64,000 bases of DNA from Methanothermobacter tenebrarum (lineage in GTDB: Archaea > Methanobacteriota > Methanobacteria > Methanobacteriales > DSM-23052): NCBI RefSeq assembly GCF_023167465.1, contig NZ_AP025698.1, positions 1,041,001 through 1,105,000 on the forward strand, read 5' to 3'. Made by a program: the position numbers and the translations under genes. Positions within the stretch are counted from its first letter, which is position 1; each line of letters begins with the position of its first letter. Of this stretch, positions 17,405 through 26,516 are shown in pieces. Under the pieces are notes generated by a model. It saw nothing but the letters and a program-made list of their open reading frames with translations. It was not told the origin of the DNA and did no database searches.

Positions 17405-19506
17405 TCCACAACCCATACTATCGTGGAATTGTTCGTGTAGACCGGTTTAAAGTTTCTTGTCTCCTCTTTGAATATTACAAGTTTTACAAAAAGCGAATCC
17501 CGGAAACTCTTATCCATTATTATACTCCAATTCTTATCTAGGAGAAATATTACAATGAAATTGCTTTCTTTGTCACCGGCCATCAGCCTTGTGGAATTCC
17601 CATCCCTTATCAGAGTATTATATGGTCTCTTGTTTTCCCATGATCCTCCAGTATCCAGGTCTAATGTGACATTATTAGAGTATCTTCTGATCCTACCAGT
17701 ATCATTTGATGAGCCAATAGAATAGATACCGGTATGACCCCTTGATTTGTTAAAGTCCCACCCACCATAATAGAAGTACCATCGCCCAGCGAGTATCATA
17801 TTGTCACATGTTAATATGATAAATGGTTGTTTTTTAGTGGGATGCGTGTATGATAGTAGCCTCTCAGCGAATATGGGATCCATATTATATTTTTCTTCCA
17901 ATATTCTTCCCGCTTTTTCCTTATCAACGCCCAGTATATCATCTAAGATCTTTACAGTTAAGCTGGTACTTCCTGTTTTGTTTTCAAGCAACTTTATGGG
18001 TTTATCACCACTTGTAGATAACATGCGGAATATTCCAATGGATAAACTCTCATTATTAACCGCGAATGCATGATCAACCCAATAATTTCTCAGAGTTTGT
18101 CTCCCGCCGTCAATGAGCACTGGCCTTTGGGAGAAGGCTGCTATTGGGTGTCCGTAGCTCCATTCACTGATGATAACAGTAGATTGTGGTGTTTCATTCT
18201 TTATCCAAGAACAGGCAAGTACAAAATCATCATCAATACAAGGTGGGAGACGGATCTCTAATGCTTGCACAACAGAGATCATAGACAACAGGACCACTAA
18301 GGCCAATATGAGGGGTTTCCTAGACTTTTTTAATCGTTTGAATGGTGAATGTTTAAGGTAGGATCCCATAACCCCAAAGAGTAATCCAGTGCATATTGTA
18401 AGGGGTGGTATGGCTAATAATGCGAAACGTGCAGCCATGTAATATGCCAAGTTACCTATTATAAGCCATGTTAGGATTAAAATGAAAGGATACCATGTAA
18501 GCCTTGGAAGATGAATCCTCCTAAGTTCATCCCTTAGCATAATGCTCCCAACTATTATAATCCCAAATAATCCAAGACACATATTCAAGGGGCCGGCTGC
18601 TGATAAAAATTCATCAAAACCAGGAGCCTGCAGTTCACTTATGGATCCGTGCACATCCGGCCACCCATTAAAGGCTAACGGCTTAACTGCGAACCTAAAA
18701 AAAGTGGAAAAAATTGTAAGATAACCTAAGCGCCCAAGTAGGAATATAATGGTGAGGGAGACTATGATAAAGATTGTTAGCCTCTTAAGGAAGCCGGTTA
18801 TCTTCCCTCCTCTGATTCTGGAGAGTATGATATATGGTATGCTTGATAGGATTATAATATAGAATATGTATCCCCAGCCATTCCATGCAAGTGAGAAGAT
18901 AGCAAGTGACAAAGACGATAAAACAGCCGGCATATTCCTGTTTGTTTCTATGGCCTTAGAAAAAAAGAAAGCAACAAGAACTGGGAAGAAAATAATGAAA
19001 ATGTCAGTGTCATAGAATCCTGGCACAGTCCTAACGAAGTATGATGGTGCCAGGACAACTAGTACTCCAGCGAAAAGACCTGCCAGGCTACCAGCATATC
19101 TTCTGACAAAGAAAAAAATTGGAATCCCTGCTAATGGTCCCATGATCGCGGGCAACCAGAAACAAGCTTCCATAAGATCAGTGACAGTGAAAAGGTTCAA
19201 GAACTTGTAGAATATTATAGTAATCCAGAGGATGAGCGGAGGATAATCAACAGGCCCCCCAGGAGGATAATGTGAATGCAAATCCCAGGGTTTTCCATTA
19301 ATGATCCTGTCTCCAGGGTGCCCATGATCTAATATGTTAGCGGTTAAACGAGAATTATAGTATGAGTCTGGCTCGTACATGTATGGTAGGCCATTCTCAT
19401 CAGTGAAATAGGATTTATCAACAGTATTGAGTTCAACGGTTTCTAGGCGCGTGAAAAAGCCCGCGGAGAATATTATCAAGATTATAATGTATAATTTTTT
19501 ATCCAA
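17401..19506 (-). CDS. aglB: Oligosaccharyltransferase AglB (STT3 family), intact copy
   Basis: 701-aa polytopic membrane enzyme that N-glycosylates extracytoplasmic proteins. Visible are the N-terminal acidic motif YEPDSYYNSRLT, about a dozen transmembrane helices up to residue 390, the second acidic motif GFYDTDIF, and the soluble domain with ISEWSYGHPIAAFSQRP (equivalent of WWDYG) and RNYWVDHAF. The C-terminal beta domain is complete. A frameshifted paralogue follows with a stop-start overlap, so this is a tandem duplication. Its placement beside three pilin genes suggests pilins as substrates, which is inference. Confidence 0.9.
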   Translation of the reverse strand: MDKKLYIIILIIFSAGFFTRLETVELNTVDKSYFTDENGLPYMYEPDSYYNSRLTANILDHGHPGDRIINGKPWDLHSHYPPGGPVDYPPLILWITIIFYKFLNLFTVTDLMEACFWLPAIMGPLAGIPIFFFVRRYAGSLAGLFAGVLVVLAPSYFVRTVPGFYDTDIFIIFFPVLVAFFFSKAIETNRNMPAVLSSLSLAIFSLAWNGWGYIFYIIILSSIPYIILSRIRGGKITGFLKRLTIFIIVSLTIIFLLGRLGYLTIFSTFFRFAVKPLAFNGWPDVHGSISELQAPGFDEFLSAAGPLNMCLGLFGIIIVGSIMLRDELRRIHLPRLTWYPFILILTWLIIGNLAYYMAARFALLAIPPLTICTGLLFGVMGSYLKHSPFKRLKKSRKPLILALVVLLSMISVVQALEIRLPPCIDDDFVLACSWIKNETPQSTVIISEWSYGHPIAAFSQRPVLIDGGRQTLRNYWVDHAFAVNNESLSIGIFRMLSTSGDKPIKLLENKTGSTSLTVKILDDILGVDKEKAGRILEEKYNMDPIFAERLLSYTHPTKKQPFIILTCDNMILAGRWYFYYGGWDFNKSRGHTGIYSIGSSNDTGRIRRYSNNVTLDLDTGGSWENKRPYNTLIRDGNSTRLMAGDKESNFIVIFLLDKNWSIIMDKSFRDSLFVKLVIFKEETRNFKPVYTNNSTIVWVVE

Positions 19507-19588
19507 TGTAGGGTCACCTTCTCATATTCTATAGAGCCTCTCCTTGAGGTTGAAAGGCCCTGAGATGGGCTCCTGTGAAAGGCTAACC

Positions 19589-20113
19589 TCATATTTTGTA
19601 GAGTTTAGGGTTTAGGTGGGGTATCATGGCCATGAGTATGCACTGCTCCGTGTTTTCTATCCGGTTTAGCAGGCCGCGGGTGAGGATGGCTATCGCCCCT
19701 GTTTTTTCTCCCAGGTTTTTTATTCCTGTGATCTTATCCATGATGTCCCCTACTTCTTTCCCCTTTTTTACTTCTTCTATGACCATTGGCGGGTATTCGA
19801 ATCCTGCGCTGACCCCCAGTGTGACTGTTTCGCCATTATAGGTTGCGCACCATTGCAAGTCAACGTATCCGGTGAGTGTAAATGGCGCTTCTAGAAGGCC
19901 TGATTCTATTCCTATGCTCAAGTCGCAGTCCTTGTATGCCCTCCGGGCCCTGTTTATAGCCCCTCTTATTGTCTGTTCTAATCCTATTGGCTGGCTTGGG
20001 ACTCCAGGGTCTACTTTCACTCCTGTGACCTGGACTTTCTTGTAGATTTTCTCTAGGACGTTCTTTGTTGCTTTTATCTTGACCGGGTTTCGCGACCCGA
20101 CTTTGACCTTCAT
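19589..20113 (-). CDS. Inosine/xanthosine triphosphatase (YjjX / DUF84 family)
   Basis: House-cleaning NTPase that removes ITP and XTP to keep deaminated purines out of nucleic acids. Signatures are VGSRNPVKIKATKNVL at the N-terminus, GLEQTIRGAINRARRAY and SIGIESGL, with LGEKTGAIAILTRG later. 174 aa is the family length. Its start abuts the coaD stop, so the two are probably translated from one mRNA that starts upstream of coaD. Confidence 0.9.
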   Translation of the reverse strand: MKVKVGSRNPVKIKATKNVLEKIYKKVQVTGVKVDPGVPSQPIGLEQTIRGAINRARRAYKDCDLSIGIESGLLEAPFTLTGYVDLQWCATYNGETVTLGVSAGFEYPPMVIEEVKKGKEVGDIMDKITGIKNLGEKTGAIAILTRGLLNRIENTEQCILMAMIPHLNPKLYKI

Positions 20114-20590
20114 CTATATCACTTTGAGTATTTTACCTTTCTTGTCTATTTCCCCTCTTCTTATCCTTGTGGATGATATGGGCCGGCCGTCTTCTGCTTT
20201 CACCATGCTTATTGTTATTATATCCAGTGGGGGTAGTTTTTTCTCTTTTCGGATCTTGTTTATTTGCTCTGCCCTGGGTTGGGTTTCTTCACTCACTATT
20301 ATGGCCTCGAATTTCTCCTCATCTATTGTGGGCCCGTATGGGTCTTCTAGTTTTTCTATGTAGAAGTTTTTGTATCCCTGCTTTTTTAGGTATTTTTTCA
20401 GGTTTTCTATACGTTTTTTGCAGGGTTCTATTGGGTCTTTTTGGGCTGCGAATTTGTCTGATGTTACTCCGATGGCCACGGTCTCGGCTACTTTGAATGC
20501 CTTCTTTAGGAGGGTTTGGTGGCCTTTGTGGAATTTGTCGAATGTACCCCCTACTGCTGCTAGTTTGTATTTTTTTCTCAAGGTTTCCAC
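20114..20590 (-). CDS. coaD: Pantetheine-phosphate adenylyltransferase, archaeal type
   Basis: Forms dephospho-CoA from 4'-phosphopantetheine and ATP. Nucleotidyltransferase signatures are GGTFDKFHKGHQTLL (the HxGH motif) and GRPISSTRIRRGEI (the ISSTxxR motif). 158 aa, typical for the archaeal enzymes that lack the Dfp-type fusion. The gene reads divergently from the radical SAM gene at 20633, so a promoter for each must lie in the 42-nt gap. Confidence 0.92.
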   Translation of the reverse strand: METLRKKYKLAAVGGTFDKFHKGHQTLLKKAFKVAETVAIGVTSDKFAAQKDPIEPCKKRIENLKKYLKKQGYKNFYIEKLEDPYGPTIDEEKFEAIIVSEETQPRAEQINKIRKEKKLPPLDIITISMVKAEDGRPISSTRIRRGEIDKKGKILKVI

Positions 20591-20632
20591 CCTATAGGTT
20601 AATTAGGGTGTGGGAGTATATTAGGTTTTGAT

Positions 20633-22174
20633 ATGTTGCGTGAGTATAATGTTGTGGTGAAGGATCCGCGTCTTGTGGATGTGCGCGTTGCCAGTGTCTA
20701 TCCTAGTTTTTATAGGGTGGCTATGTCTTCCCTTGGTTATCATATTATCTATGATTTTTTGAATTCCAGGGAGGATACCTGGTGTGAGAGGTTTATTTAC
20801 CCGTATCGTGGGAGTTTTGAATCTTCTAGTCTTCTTAGAGATTTCGATATTATAAGTTTTACCATACATTATGAGGAGGATTATTTTAAGGTTCTTGAGA
20901 TGTTGCATCGGGGTGGTATAGACCCCCATAGGGGTGGGGGGCGTGGACCCCTTGTTATTGCTGGGGGTCCAACCGTAACCGCCAATCCTCTTCCTTTGGC
21001 GGATTTCGTCGACCTTTTTGTTATCGGAGAGGCCGAACCCGTCCTAGATGATGTGGTGGATGTTTTCATGGGCTTGGACGACCCCAGGGGGGGCTTGGAC
21101 GAGTTCAAGGAGATAAAGGGCGTGTATGTGCCTGATAATCCTGCTGAGAGGGTTATAGTTGAGGATATGGACCGTGCCTGTCATCCAGTTCGTCAAATCG
21201 TCTCCGAATCTGATGATCCAAGTTTTGAACCAGCCCTTGGCCATTCCTTCCTCCTAGGAGTTTCCAGGGGTTGCGTCCGTGGTTGCAGGTTCTGCATGTC
21301 AGGTTACCTTTATCGTCCCAAGCGTGAAACATCCCTTGGTAGATTGTTTAATATTGCAGAGCGTGGCAAAAAAGCCACCGGCCTTGACAGCATATCATTG
21401 ATAGGCGCAGCCGCATCTGATTACTCAAGGATAGACAAGCTTTGTGAAGGCCTAGTTGATATGGGTTTCAGGGTTAGTATGCCATCACTCCGCATAGAAT
21501 CCGTAACAGAAAACCTACTGGACGTCCTCGCAGAGGGAGGTCTTAAAACAGTGACCCTAGCCCCCGAGTCCACCTGGGAGATCAGAAAAAGGTTGAACAA
21601 GCCCATCACTGACGATAAAATATTCAAGGTTACCAGAATGGCTGTGAATAAAGGCTTATCTGTTAAAATGTATTTTCTGGTTGGAGCCCCAGGAGAGACA
21701 CTAAATGATCTTAAGAAACTCGCAGATTTTATAAAAGCATTATCTAGGTTAGGGCCTGTTAAATTCAGCATAAACCCCCTTGTACCTAAACCCCACACTC
21801 CACTTCAATGGGAGGCCTTCAACCTAGATGAGATGAAAACCAAAATGAGTTTCTTGAAAACAAAACTTAGGGGTTTGCCTGTTAAAATGGGGAGTCCAAG
21901 ATCCGCCCTTATACAACATGTATTATCTACTGGCGGCCCTGAAGTTTCAAAGTTGATAGAGGAGGCCTGGCAGGGGAAAACAACCCTGAGAGATTGGAAG
22001 TTGAAGTCCCGTGGCCGTGAACCTGGAGAAGAGCTACCATGGAGTAAAATAGATGTGGGTCTTAGGGATGATTTTATAATGGAGGAACACCTGAAAATGA
22101 AGGAGGATAAACTAACACCCTACTGTGAATACGATTCATGTTATAAGTGTCTTAAGAGGACGTGCAAGAGCTGA
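20633..22174 (+). CDS. Radical SAM protein with N-terminal B12-binding-like domain
   Basis: 513 aa. Residues 1-170 look like a cobalamin-binding-type Rossmann domain (DIISFTIHYEEDYFKVLEML, PLVIAGGPTVTANPLPL, DLFVIGEAEPVLDD). The radical SAM domain has GVSRGCVRGCRFCMSGY with C-x3-C-x2-C for the [4Fe-4S] cluster, then TLAPESTWEIR and KMYFLVGAPGE. Two cysteine pairs near the C-terminus (CEYDSCYKCLKRTC) may bind a second cluster or zinc. The substrate is not known. It overlaps or nearly overlaps the aminotransferase gene that follows. Confidence 0.85.
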   Translation: MLREYNVVVKDPRLVDVRVASVYPSFYRVAMSSLGYHIIYDFLNSREDTWCERFIYPYRGSFESSSLLRDFDIISFTIHYEEDYFKVLEMLHRGGIDPHRGGGRGPLVIAGGPTVTANPLPLADFVDLFVIGEAEPVLDDVVDVFMGLDDPRGGLDEFKEIKGVYVPDNPAERVIVEDMDRACHPVRQIVSESDDPSFEPALGHSFLLGVSRGCVRGCRFCMSGYLYRPKRETSLGRLFNIAERGKKATGLDSISLIGAAASDYSRIDKLCEGLVDMGFRVSMPSLRIESVTENLLDVLAEGGLKTVTLAPESTWEIRKRLNKPITDDKIFKVTRMAVNKGLSVKMYFLVGAPGETLNDLKKLADFIKALSRLGPVKFSINPLVPKPHTPLQWEAFNLDEMKTKMSFLKTKLRGLPVKMGSPRSALIQHVLSTGGPEVSKLIEEAWQGKTTLRDWKLKSRGREPGEELPWSKIDVGLRDDFIMEEHLKMKEDKLTPYCEYDSCYKCLKRTCKS

Positions 22175-22179
22175 TAATC

Positions 22180-23301
22180 ATGTATGCTAGGAGATTGAAG
22201 GGTATAAGCTTGTCAAGGATCCGTAAAATGTTCGAAGTCGAAGGGGAGGATATCATAAACCTTGGGATAGGCGAACCAGACTTCGAAATCCCAGAAGATT
22301 CCAAAAAGGCCATAATAGACGCCCTAGAGGAGGGGTTCACCCATTACACGCCAAACAAGGGCATCCCAGAGCTTAGAGAGGCCATAGCAAAAAAACTAAA
22401 ATCCGACAACAACATTAAAAGGGACCCCGATGACATCATAGTAACAGTAGGGGCGAGCGAAGCACTCTACATGTGCGCACAAGCCCTAATAGACAAAAAA
22501 GACGAAGTCCTAATACCAGACCCAGGTTTTCTATCATATAACGCCTGTGTAAAACTTGCAGAAGGCAAACCCATACCCATACCACTAGAAGGAAAAAACT
22601 TCCGAACAAACCCCGAAACAATAGAATCCCTAATAGGCAAAAATACAAAGGCCATAATATTAAATTCCCCATCCAATCCCACAGGCGCGGTCACGGAAAA
22701 AGATGACATCAAAGCAATAGCAGAATTGGCAGAAGAAAAAAACCTTATAATAATCTCAGACGAAGTCTATGAGAAGATAATCTACGAGAAGAAACATTAC
22801 AGTCCAGGCCAATTCACAGAAAACGCCATAATAATAAACGGTTTCTCCAAAACCTATGCTATGACAGGCCTCCGCATAGGCTACATCACCGCACCAAGGG
22901 AGGTCATAGAAGAACTACTAAAAATCCACCAATATAATACCGCCTGCGCGCCATCAATATCCCAGGCAGCCGCCCTATCAGCCCTAAAAGGCCCACAAAG
23001 GGTGGTTGACCATATGGTGGCAGAATTCAGAAGACGCAGAAACCTAATGCACAAGAGACTGAACAACATGGGCATAGAATGTAACAAACCAGGCGGAGCA
23101 TTCTACATGTTCCCCTATGTAGGCGACGAGGCAAAATTTACAGAAAAAGCACTCGAAGAGGGAGTTGTTGTCGTCCCAGGGAGTGCTTTCGGTTACAATG
23201 GCAAAGACCATGTAAGATTCTCATATGCAACCTCCTATGATAAGATAAAAGAGGCCATGGACAGAATCGAAAACATAACGGACGTGATCCCCATTGGATG
23301 A
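22180..23301 (+). CDS. Class I/II PLP-dependent aminotransferase (aspartate-type)
   Basis: A fold-type I aminotransferase of about 373 aa. Landmarks are LGIGEPDFEIP, HYTPNKGIPELREA, the cofactor region PSNPTGA, DEVYEKIIYEKKHYSP and the Schiff-base lysine in NGFSKTYAMTGLRIGY, then an arginine near the end (HVRFSYATS) for the substrate carboxylate. Exact specificity (aspartate, aromatic or alanine type) cannot be read from sequence alone. Start ATG 22180 is preferred over the frame opening at 22162, which lies in the previous gene. The stop overlaps the TTG start of the transporter gene. Confidence 0.88.
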   Translation: MYARRLKGISLSRIRKMFEVEGEDIINLGIGEPDFEIPEDSKKAIIDALEEGFTHYTPNKGIPELREAIAKKLKSDNNIKRDPDDIIVTVGASEALYMCAQALIDKKDEVLIPDPGFLSYNACVKLAEGKPIPIPLEGKNFRTNPETIESLIGKNTKAIILNSPSNPTGAVTEKDDIKAIAELAEEKNLIIISDEVYEKIIYEKKHYSPGQFTENAIIINGFSKTYAMTGLRIGYITAPREVIEELLKIHQYNTACAPSISQAAALSALKGPQRVVDHMVAEFRRRRNLMHKRLNNMGIECNKPGGAFYMFPYVGDEAKFTEKALEEGVVVVPGSAFGYNGKDHVRFSYATSYDKIKEAMDRIENITDVIPIG

Positions 23302-24166
23302 CCGGGCCAAACTCGGCAAAAAAGCCGCATATACAGGTATAATAGGTAACATCCTACTCACCATATCAAATTTTACAATTGGGATAACAGCTGGAAGTGT
23401 CGCCCTAGTCGCCGAAGCAGCCCACACACTATCAGACATACTAACCTCCATCATAACATTCATAGGCTTCAAAGTTGGTATGAAACCAGCCGACCTAGAA
23501 CACCCCTATGGACATGGCAGAGCCGAAGCCATAGCAGGTCTCATCATAGTATTATTCCTCGGGATAATAGCCTATGAAATACTATCAGAAGCATACAAAA
23601 AACTGTTCATCATAACAACACCACCCGATTATCTCGCCGCGGCCATGGCACTTGTCGGTATAATCGCAAATTCTATCATGACACATTATATGATGAGCAT
23701 AGGTGAAAAGATTAACAGTCCAGCCATCATAGCCGATGCACAGCATCAAAAAATCGACATACTCTCATGCACACTCATACTAGTAGGTGTCATAGGATCC
23801 AACCTCGGATTAAAATTCCTAGACCCACTTGTAGCCATCCTAATAGCAATCATAGTCTTAAAAACAACATTCGATGTCGGACGCGAAAACATTAATAATA
23901 TCATGGGCAAAGTCCCCTCAAGAAGTATCATGGCCGAAATCAGACGCTCCGCAATGTCCATAAAGGGTGTTATGGGCATACACAATGTCCGTATAAACTA
24001 TTTCGGACCCTACGCCGCTGTAGATCTCCACATAGAAGTCGATGGTGACATGAACCTCAGAGAAGCCCACTGCCTAGCCCACAAAGTCGAAAAAAAGATA
24101 ATAGAGGACATAGACCTTATAAGGATAGTGAACGTCCACACCTGCCCATTCAACGAAAAATATTAA
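23294..24166 (+). CDS. Cation diffusion facilitator (CDF) transporter
   Basis: 290-aa divalent-metal/proton antiporter of the inner membrane. Six transmembrane segments lie in residues 10-200. The two transport-site halves are visible as AEAAHTLSDILTS and ADAQHQKIDILS (HxxxD in each). The C-terminal cytoplasmic domain has the usual ferredoxin-like regulatory fold (GIHNVRINYFGPYAAVDLHIEVD, VNVHTCPF). The metal (Zn, Fe, Mn, Ni or Co) cannot be fixed. Start TTG 23294 lies inside the aminotransferase stop region, which implies coupling. Confidence 0.9.
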   Translation: MDDRAKLGKKAAYTGIIGNILLTISNFTIGITAGSVALVAEAAHTLSDILTSIITFIGFKVGMKPADLEHPYGHGRAEAIAGLIIVLFLGIIAYEILSEAYKKLFIITTPPDYLAAAMALVGIIANSIMTHYMMSIGEKINSPAIIADAQHQKIDILSCTLILVGVIGSNLGLKFLDPLVAILIAIIVLKTTFDVGRENINNIMGKVPSRSIMAEIRRSAMSIKGVMGIHNVRINYFGPYAAVDLHIEVDGDMNLREAHCLAHKVEKKIIEDIDLIRIVNVHTCPFNEKY

Positions 24167-24648
24167 ACCCTAGACTCCCCCTTCACAACAACCTTATAAG
24201 CTGCTAAAAGCCCCAATAATAGGACGGGTAATATTATATCAAAGTATAATGGGGCTCCAACATTCCCAGGAGCATAATTCCCCCTGAACATGTCCATTAT
24301 GTGTATATAGGCCGCGCCAAGGTAGAAAATGGAAAATCCTAGTATAGTCGCTGTCCAAAACTCGCCCCTAAACCTCCAAGATAAAATTCCAAGAACACCA
24401 TAGGAGAGATTCGCCACCGCAACCTCCAATTGGAAAGGACTACCAGCCGGCCAACCTATATATGCTGCTATACGCTCACCCATGAAAGCATGTCCAATAA
24501 AAGCCCAAATAGAGGATAAACCAACCATCACCACAAGCAAAGCTAAAAGAACAGACTCAATAACCACACCCCTTGTCCTCGGCCCCCTATAGACTAGAAC
24601 CAGGGCAAAAATCAGGGCCAGGATAGGCCATAACCATAATATGTCCAT
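24163..24648 (-). CDS. Four-helix membrane protein, DUF6790-like
   Basis: 161 aa with about five hydrophobic stretches (residues 2-20, 28-52, 75-90, 98-112, 136-153). Conserved-looking motifs are IGHAFMGERIAAYIGWPAGSPFQLEVA and YIHIMDMFRGNYAPGN. I assign the DUF6790 family from its overall look, with moderate confidence; no function is known. It overlaps the CDF gene tail by 4 nt and is transcribed towards it. Confidence 0.6.
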   Translation of the reverse strand: MDILWLWPILALIFALVLVYRGPRTRGVVIESVLLALLVVMVGLSSIWAFIGHAFMGERIAAYIGWPAGSPFQLEVAVANLSYGVLGILSWRFRGEFWTATILGFSIFYLGAAYIHIMDMFRGNYAPGNVGAPLYFDIILPVLLLGLLAAYKVVVKGESRV

Positions 24649-24674
24649 AATTTTTCACCAATTTTTTGTGTGAG

Positions 24675-24759
24675 CGCCGGGGACGGGATTTGAACCCGCG
24701 CGATCCCAAGGATCATTGGCTTAGCAGGCCAACGCCATACCAGACTAGGCGACCCCGGC
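24675..24759 (-). tRNA. tRNA-Ser (anticodon GCT)
   Basis: 85 nt without encoded CCA. Acceptor GCCGGGG pairs with CCCCGGC and the discriminator is G. The anticodon stem-loop TTGGC-CTGCTAA-GCCAA gives anticodon GCT. A long variable arm (GATCC-TT-GGGATC) marks a class II tRNA, and the T arm is GCGGG-TTCAAAT-CCCGT. It lies 6 nt downstream of the SRP RNA on the same strand, so both probably come from one precursor; linkage of 7S RNA and tRNA-Ser is known in Methanothermobacter. Confidence 0.95.
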
Positions 24760-24765
24760 AATGGT

Positions 24766-25076
24766 GGGGCTCGTCCAGGAGTGGACAGTCCTCCCAGCTA
24801 CTAGTGATCCAGGTGTCCAGCTCCACCCCGCCGACCCACAAGCATCAGCTGTCCACGGTAGGGCTGCTCCTTTCCAGGCCTGACCCGGTTCCCGTGGCTA
24901 AGATAGTTCACCCCAGCCCTCCAGCCGGGGCCCTATCACCGCTGATCCTGTGGGACGAGGCTTCTACACTGGACACCTGGGCTAGCAACTGGTTGGGCTG
25001 CCGCCTCCTGGACTTCGACCGCGCCGTATAGGGGATTTGCGCTTACAGAGGACCCCTAACCCTCCGGTCTAGCCCC
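24766..25076 (-). ncRNA. ffs: Signal recognition particle (7S) RNA
   Basis: About 311 nt. The ends GGGGCT (25076-25071) and AGCCCC (24771-24766) pair to close the molecule. Helix 8, the SRP54 site, is at 24888-24861 on the minus strand with the signature GTCAGGCCTGGAAAGGAGCA, including the GGAA tetraloop. The high G+C of this stretch contrasts with its surroundings. Archaeal 7S RNAs are about 300 nt, so length fits. An A/T-rich stretch at about 25100-25112 is the likely box A. Confidence 0.93.
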
Positions 25077-25147
25077 GTGTTTATATTGTTTTTATCTGAT
25101 ATTTTAAGGTTACCCTTTTATAAACACTATGGTGGATAATATTATAT

Positions 25148-26134
25148 ATGGATTCTCTCCTCTTGCTAAGTGTCCTTTTAGGTTTGTATTTCGCCTTTAA
25201 TATTGCGGCTAATGATATTGGTAATTCTATTGGCACTGCTGTGGGTAGTGGCGCCCTGAGTATGCGGAAGGCTCTTCTACTAGGCGCCTTCTTCGCCTTC
25301 CTAGGGGCTCTATTTTTTGGTGGTAACATTATAAGGACCATTGGAGAGGGTATAATACCCCCTGATACCTTTAATGTGATTACAGGTTTTGCTGTTATTC
25401 TGACTGCTGCTATTTGGATAACCATAACACTCTTGCATGGTATACCCATCTCTGGTTCAGATGCTATGGTTAGTGCTGTTATTGGTGTTGGTCTTGTGAG
25501 TGTTGGCTGGACTGGTATGAACCTAAACACTATAACCTATATAATCCTAAGTTGGATCTCCTCCCCAATTATAGGCTTTTTTTCAGGTTTTTTAACATAC
25601 CATATTATAAAAGTAGGGGTTATCAGGCGCGTGAAGAGCGTTTCTGTCAGGGACCGGCTGGAGAAACTCTTCTCATACTTTCAACTGTTTAGTTCGTCTT
25701 TTTCAGCGTTTAATGTTGGCGCCCTAGACTTTGGGGTGGCTATGGGCGTGCTATTCACCCTATCAGGTGGGAGTTCGGATTTTCTGAAGATTGTTGGGGC
25801 TCTGGGACTTGTTACAGGTATAATATTCCTTGGTGATAGAGTGACTGAGACTATAGGCAGGCGCATTACAGAACTTGTACCCACAAGGGGCTTCTCGGCC
25901 CAAGCTGCGGCTTCTGTTGTCGTTTTCCTCTTTGTAAATTATGGTATGCCCATTTCACCAACCCAGACCCTTGTAGGTTCCGTGATAGGGGTTGGCCTGG
26001 CCCATGGGACTTCCACGCTAAAATTTGATGTTATAAAGGACATCGGATATACATGGATTTTAACTATACCAGCATGCCTAATATTAGGGGCCGTAACCTA
26101 TTCTCTCCTCAAAGTTCTTTCAGGACTTTTATAA
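25148..26134 (+). CDS. PiT-family inorganic phosphate transporter
   Basis: 328-aa membrane protein that takes up phosphate with a cation. Ten or so hydrophobic segments are present. The first PiT repeat signature is intact (FNIAANDIGNSIGTAVG). The second repeat, normally GANDVANA, reads FNVGALDFGVAMG, so the Asn-Asp pair is altered. Downstream PISPTQTLVGSVIGVGLAHG is typical. The altered second repeat could change ion or substrate choice. The 3' end overlaps the convergent CBS gene by 26 nt. Confidence 0.85.
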   Translation: MDSLLLLSVLLGLYFAFNIAANDIGNSIGTAVGSGALSMRKALLLGAFFAFLGALFFGGNIIRTIGEGIIPPDTFNVITGFAVILTAAIWITITLLHGIPISGSDAMVSAVIGVGLVSVGWTGMNLNTITYIILSWISSPIIGFFSGFLTYHIIKVGVIRRVKSVSVRDRLEKLFSYFQLFSSSFSAFNVGALDFGVAMGVLFTLSGGSSDFLKIVGALGLVTGIIFLGDRVTETIGRRITELVPTRGFSAQAAASVVVFLFVNYGMPISPTQTLVGSVIGVGLAHGTSTLKFDVIKDIGYTWILTIPACLILGAVTYSLLKVLSGLL

Positions 26135-26516
26135 TGTCACCATCAGAGATTATACCCACGATCTCATCATCCTCCACCACTACCAGTTGGTTTATGATGC
26201 CCTCATCCTGGCCGTATTGGTACATTCTCTCTATGGCATCCTTTAAGGTTTCCCCGGGTTTTATGGTGGCAACATCCTCTACCATAACCTCCCCTACTGT
26301 CGTGCCCAACATGTAATTGTCTAATATGAGGTTGTGGCCAAGGTCTGTGGCCGTCACTATACCCCTGAGTTTTCCATCCTCTTCAACTGGTAATGCGCTT
26401 ATTTTATGTTTCATGAGTTTTTCAAATGCGAAGACCACATCCTCTGATGGTTTAACCGTGATAGGATCCTTTGTCATAACATCTTCGACTTTTATTTTAT
26501 CCAATTTCCTCAGCAA
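26109..26516 (-). CDS. Two-CBS-domain protein
   Basis: 135 aa consisting of one CBS pair (Bateman module): VEDVMTKDPITVKPSEDV, then GIVTATDLGHNL, and VGEVMVEDVATIKPGETL, then GIISDGDIIKVL. Such modules bind adenine nucleotides and regulate partners. Start TTG 26516 is supported by AAAGGAGG 8 nt upstream and overlaps the end of the 2-phosphoglycerate kinase gene by 20 nt. The tight coupling suggests it may sense nucleotide or energy state for that enzyme; this is inference. Confidence 0.88.
   Translation of the reverse strand: MLRKLDKIKVEDVMTKDPITVKPSEDVVFAFEKLMKHKISALPVEEDGKLRGIVTATDLGHNLILDNYMLGTTVGEVMVEDVATIKPGETLKDAIERMYQYGQDEGIINQLVVVEDDEIVGIISDGDIIKVLKEL

Noticed and set aside
24666..25031. 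121-codon frame over the tRNA and 7S RNA region
   Set aside because: It covers tRNA-Ser and the SRP RNA on the opposite strand; the RNA structures explain the sequence.
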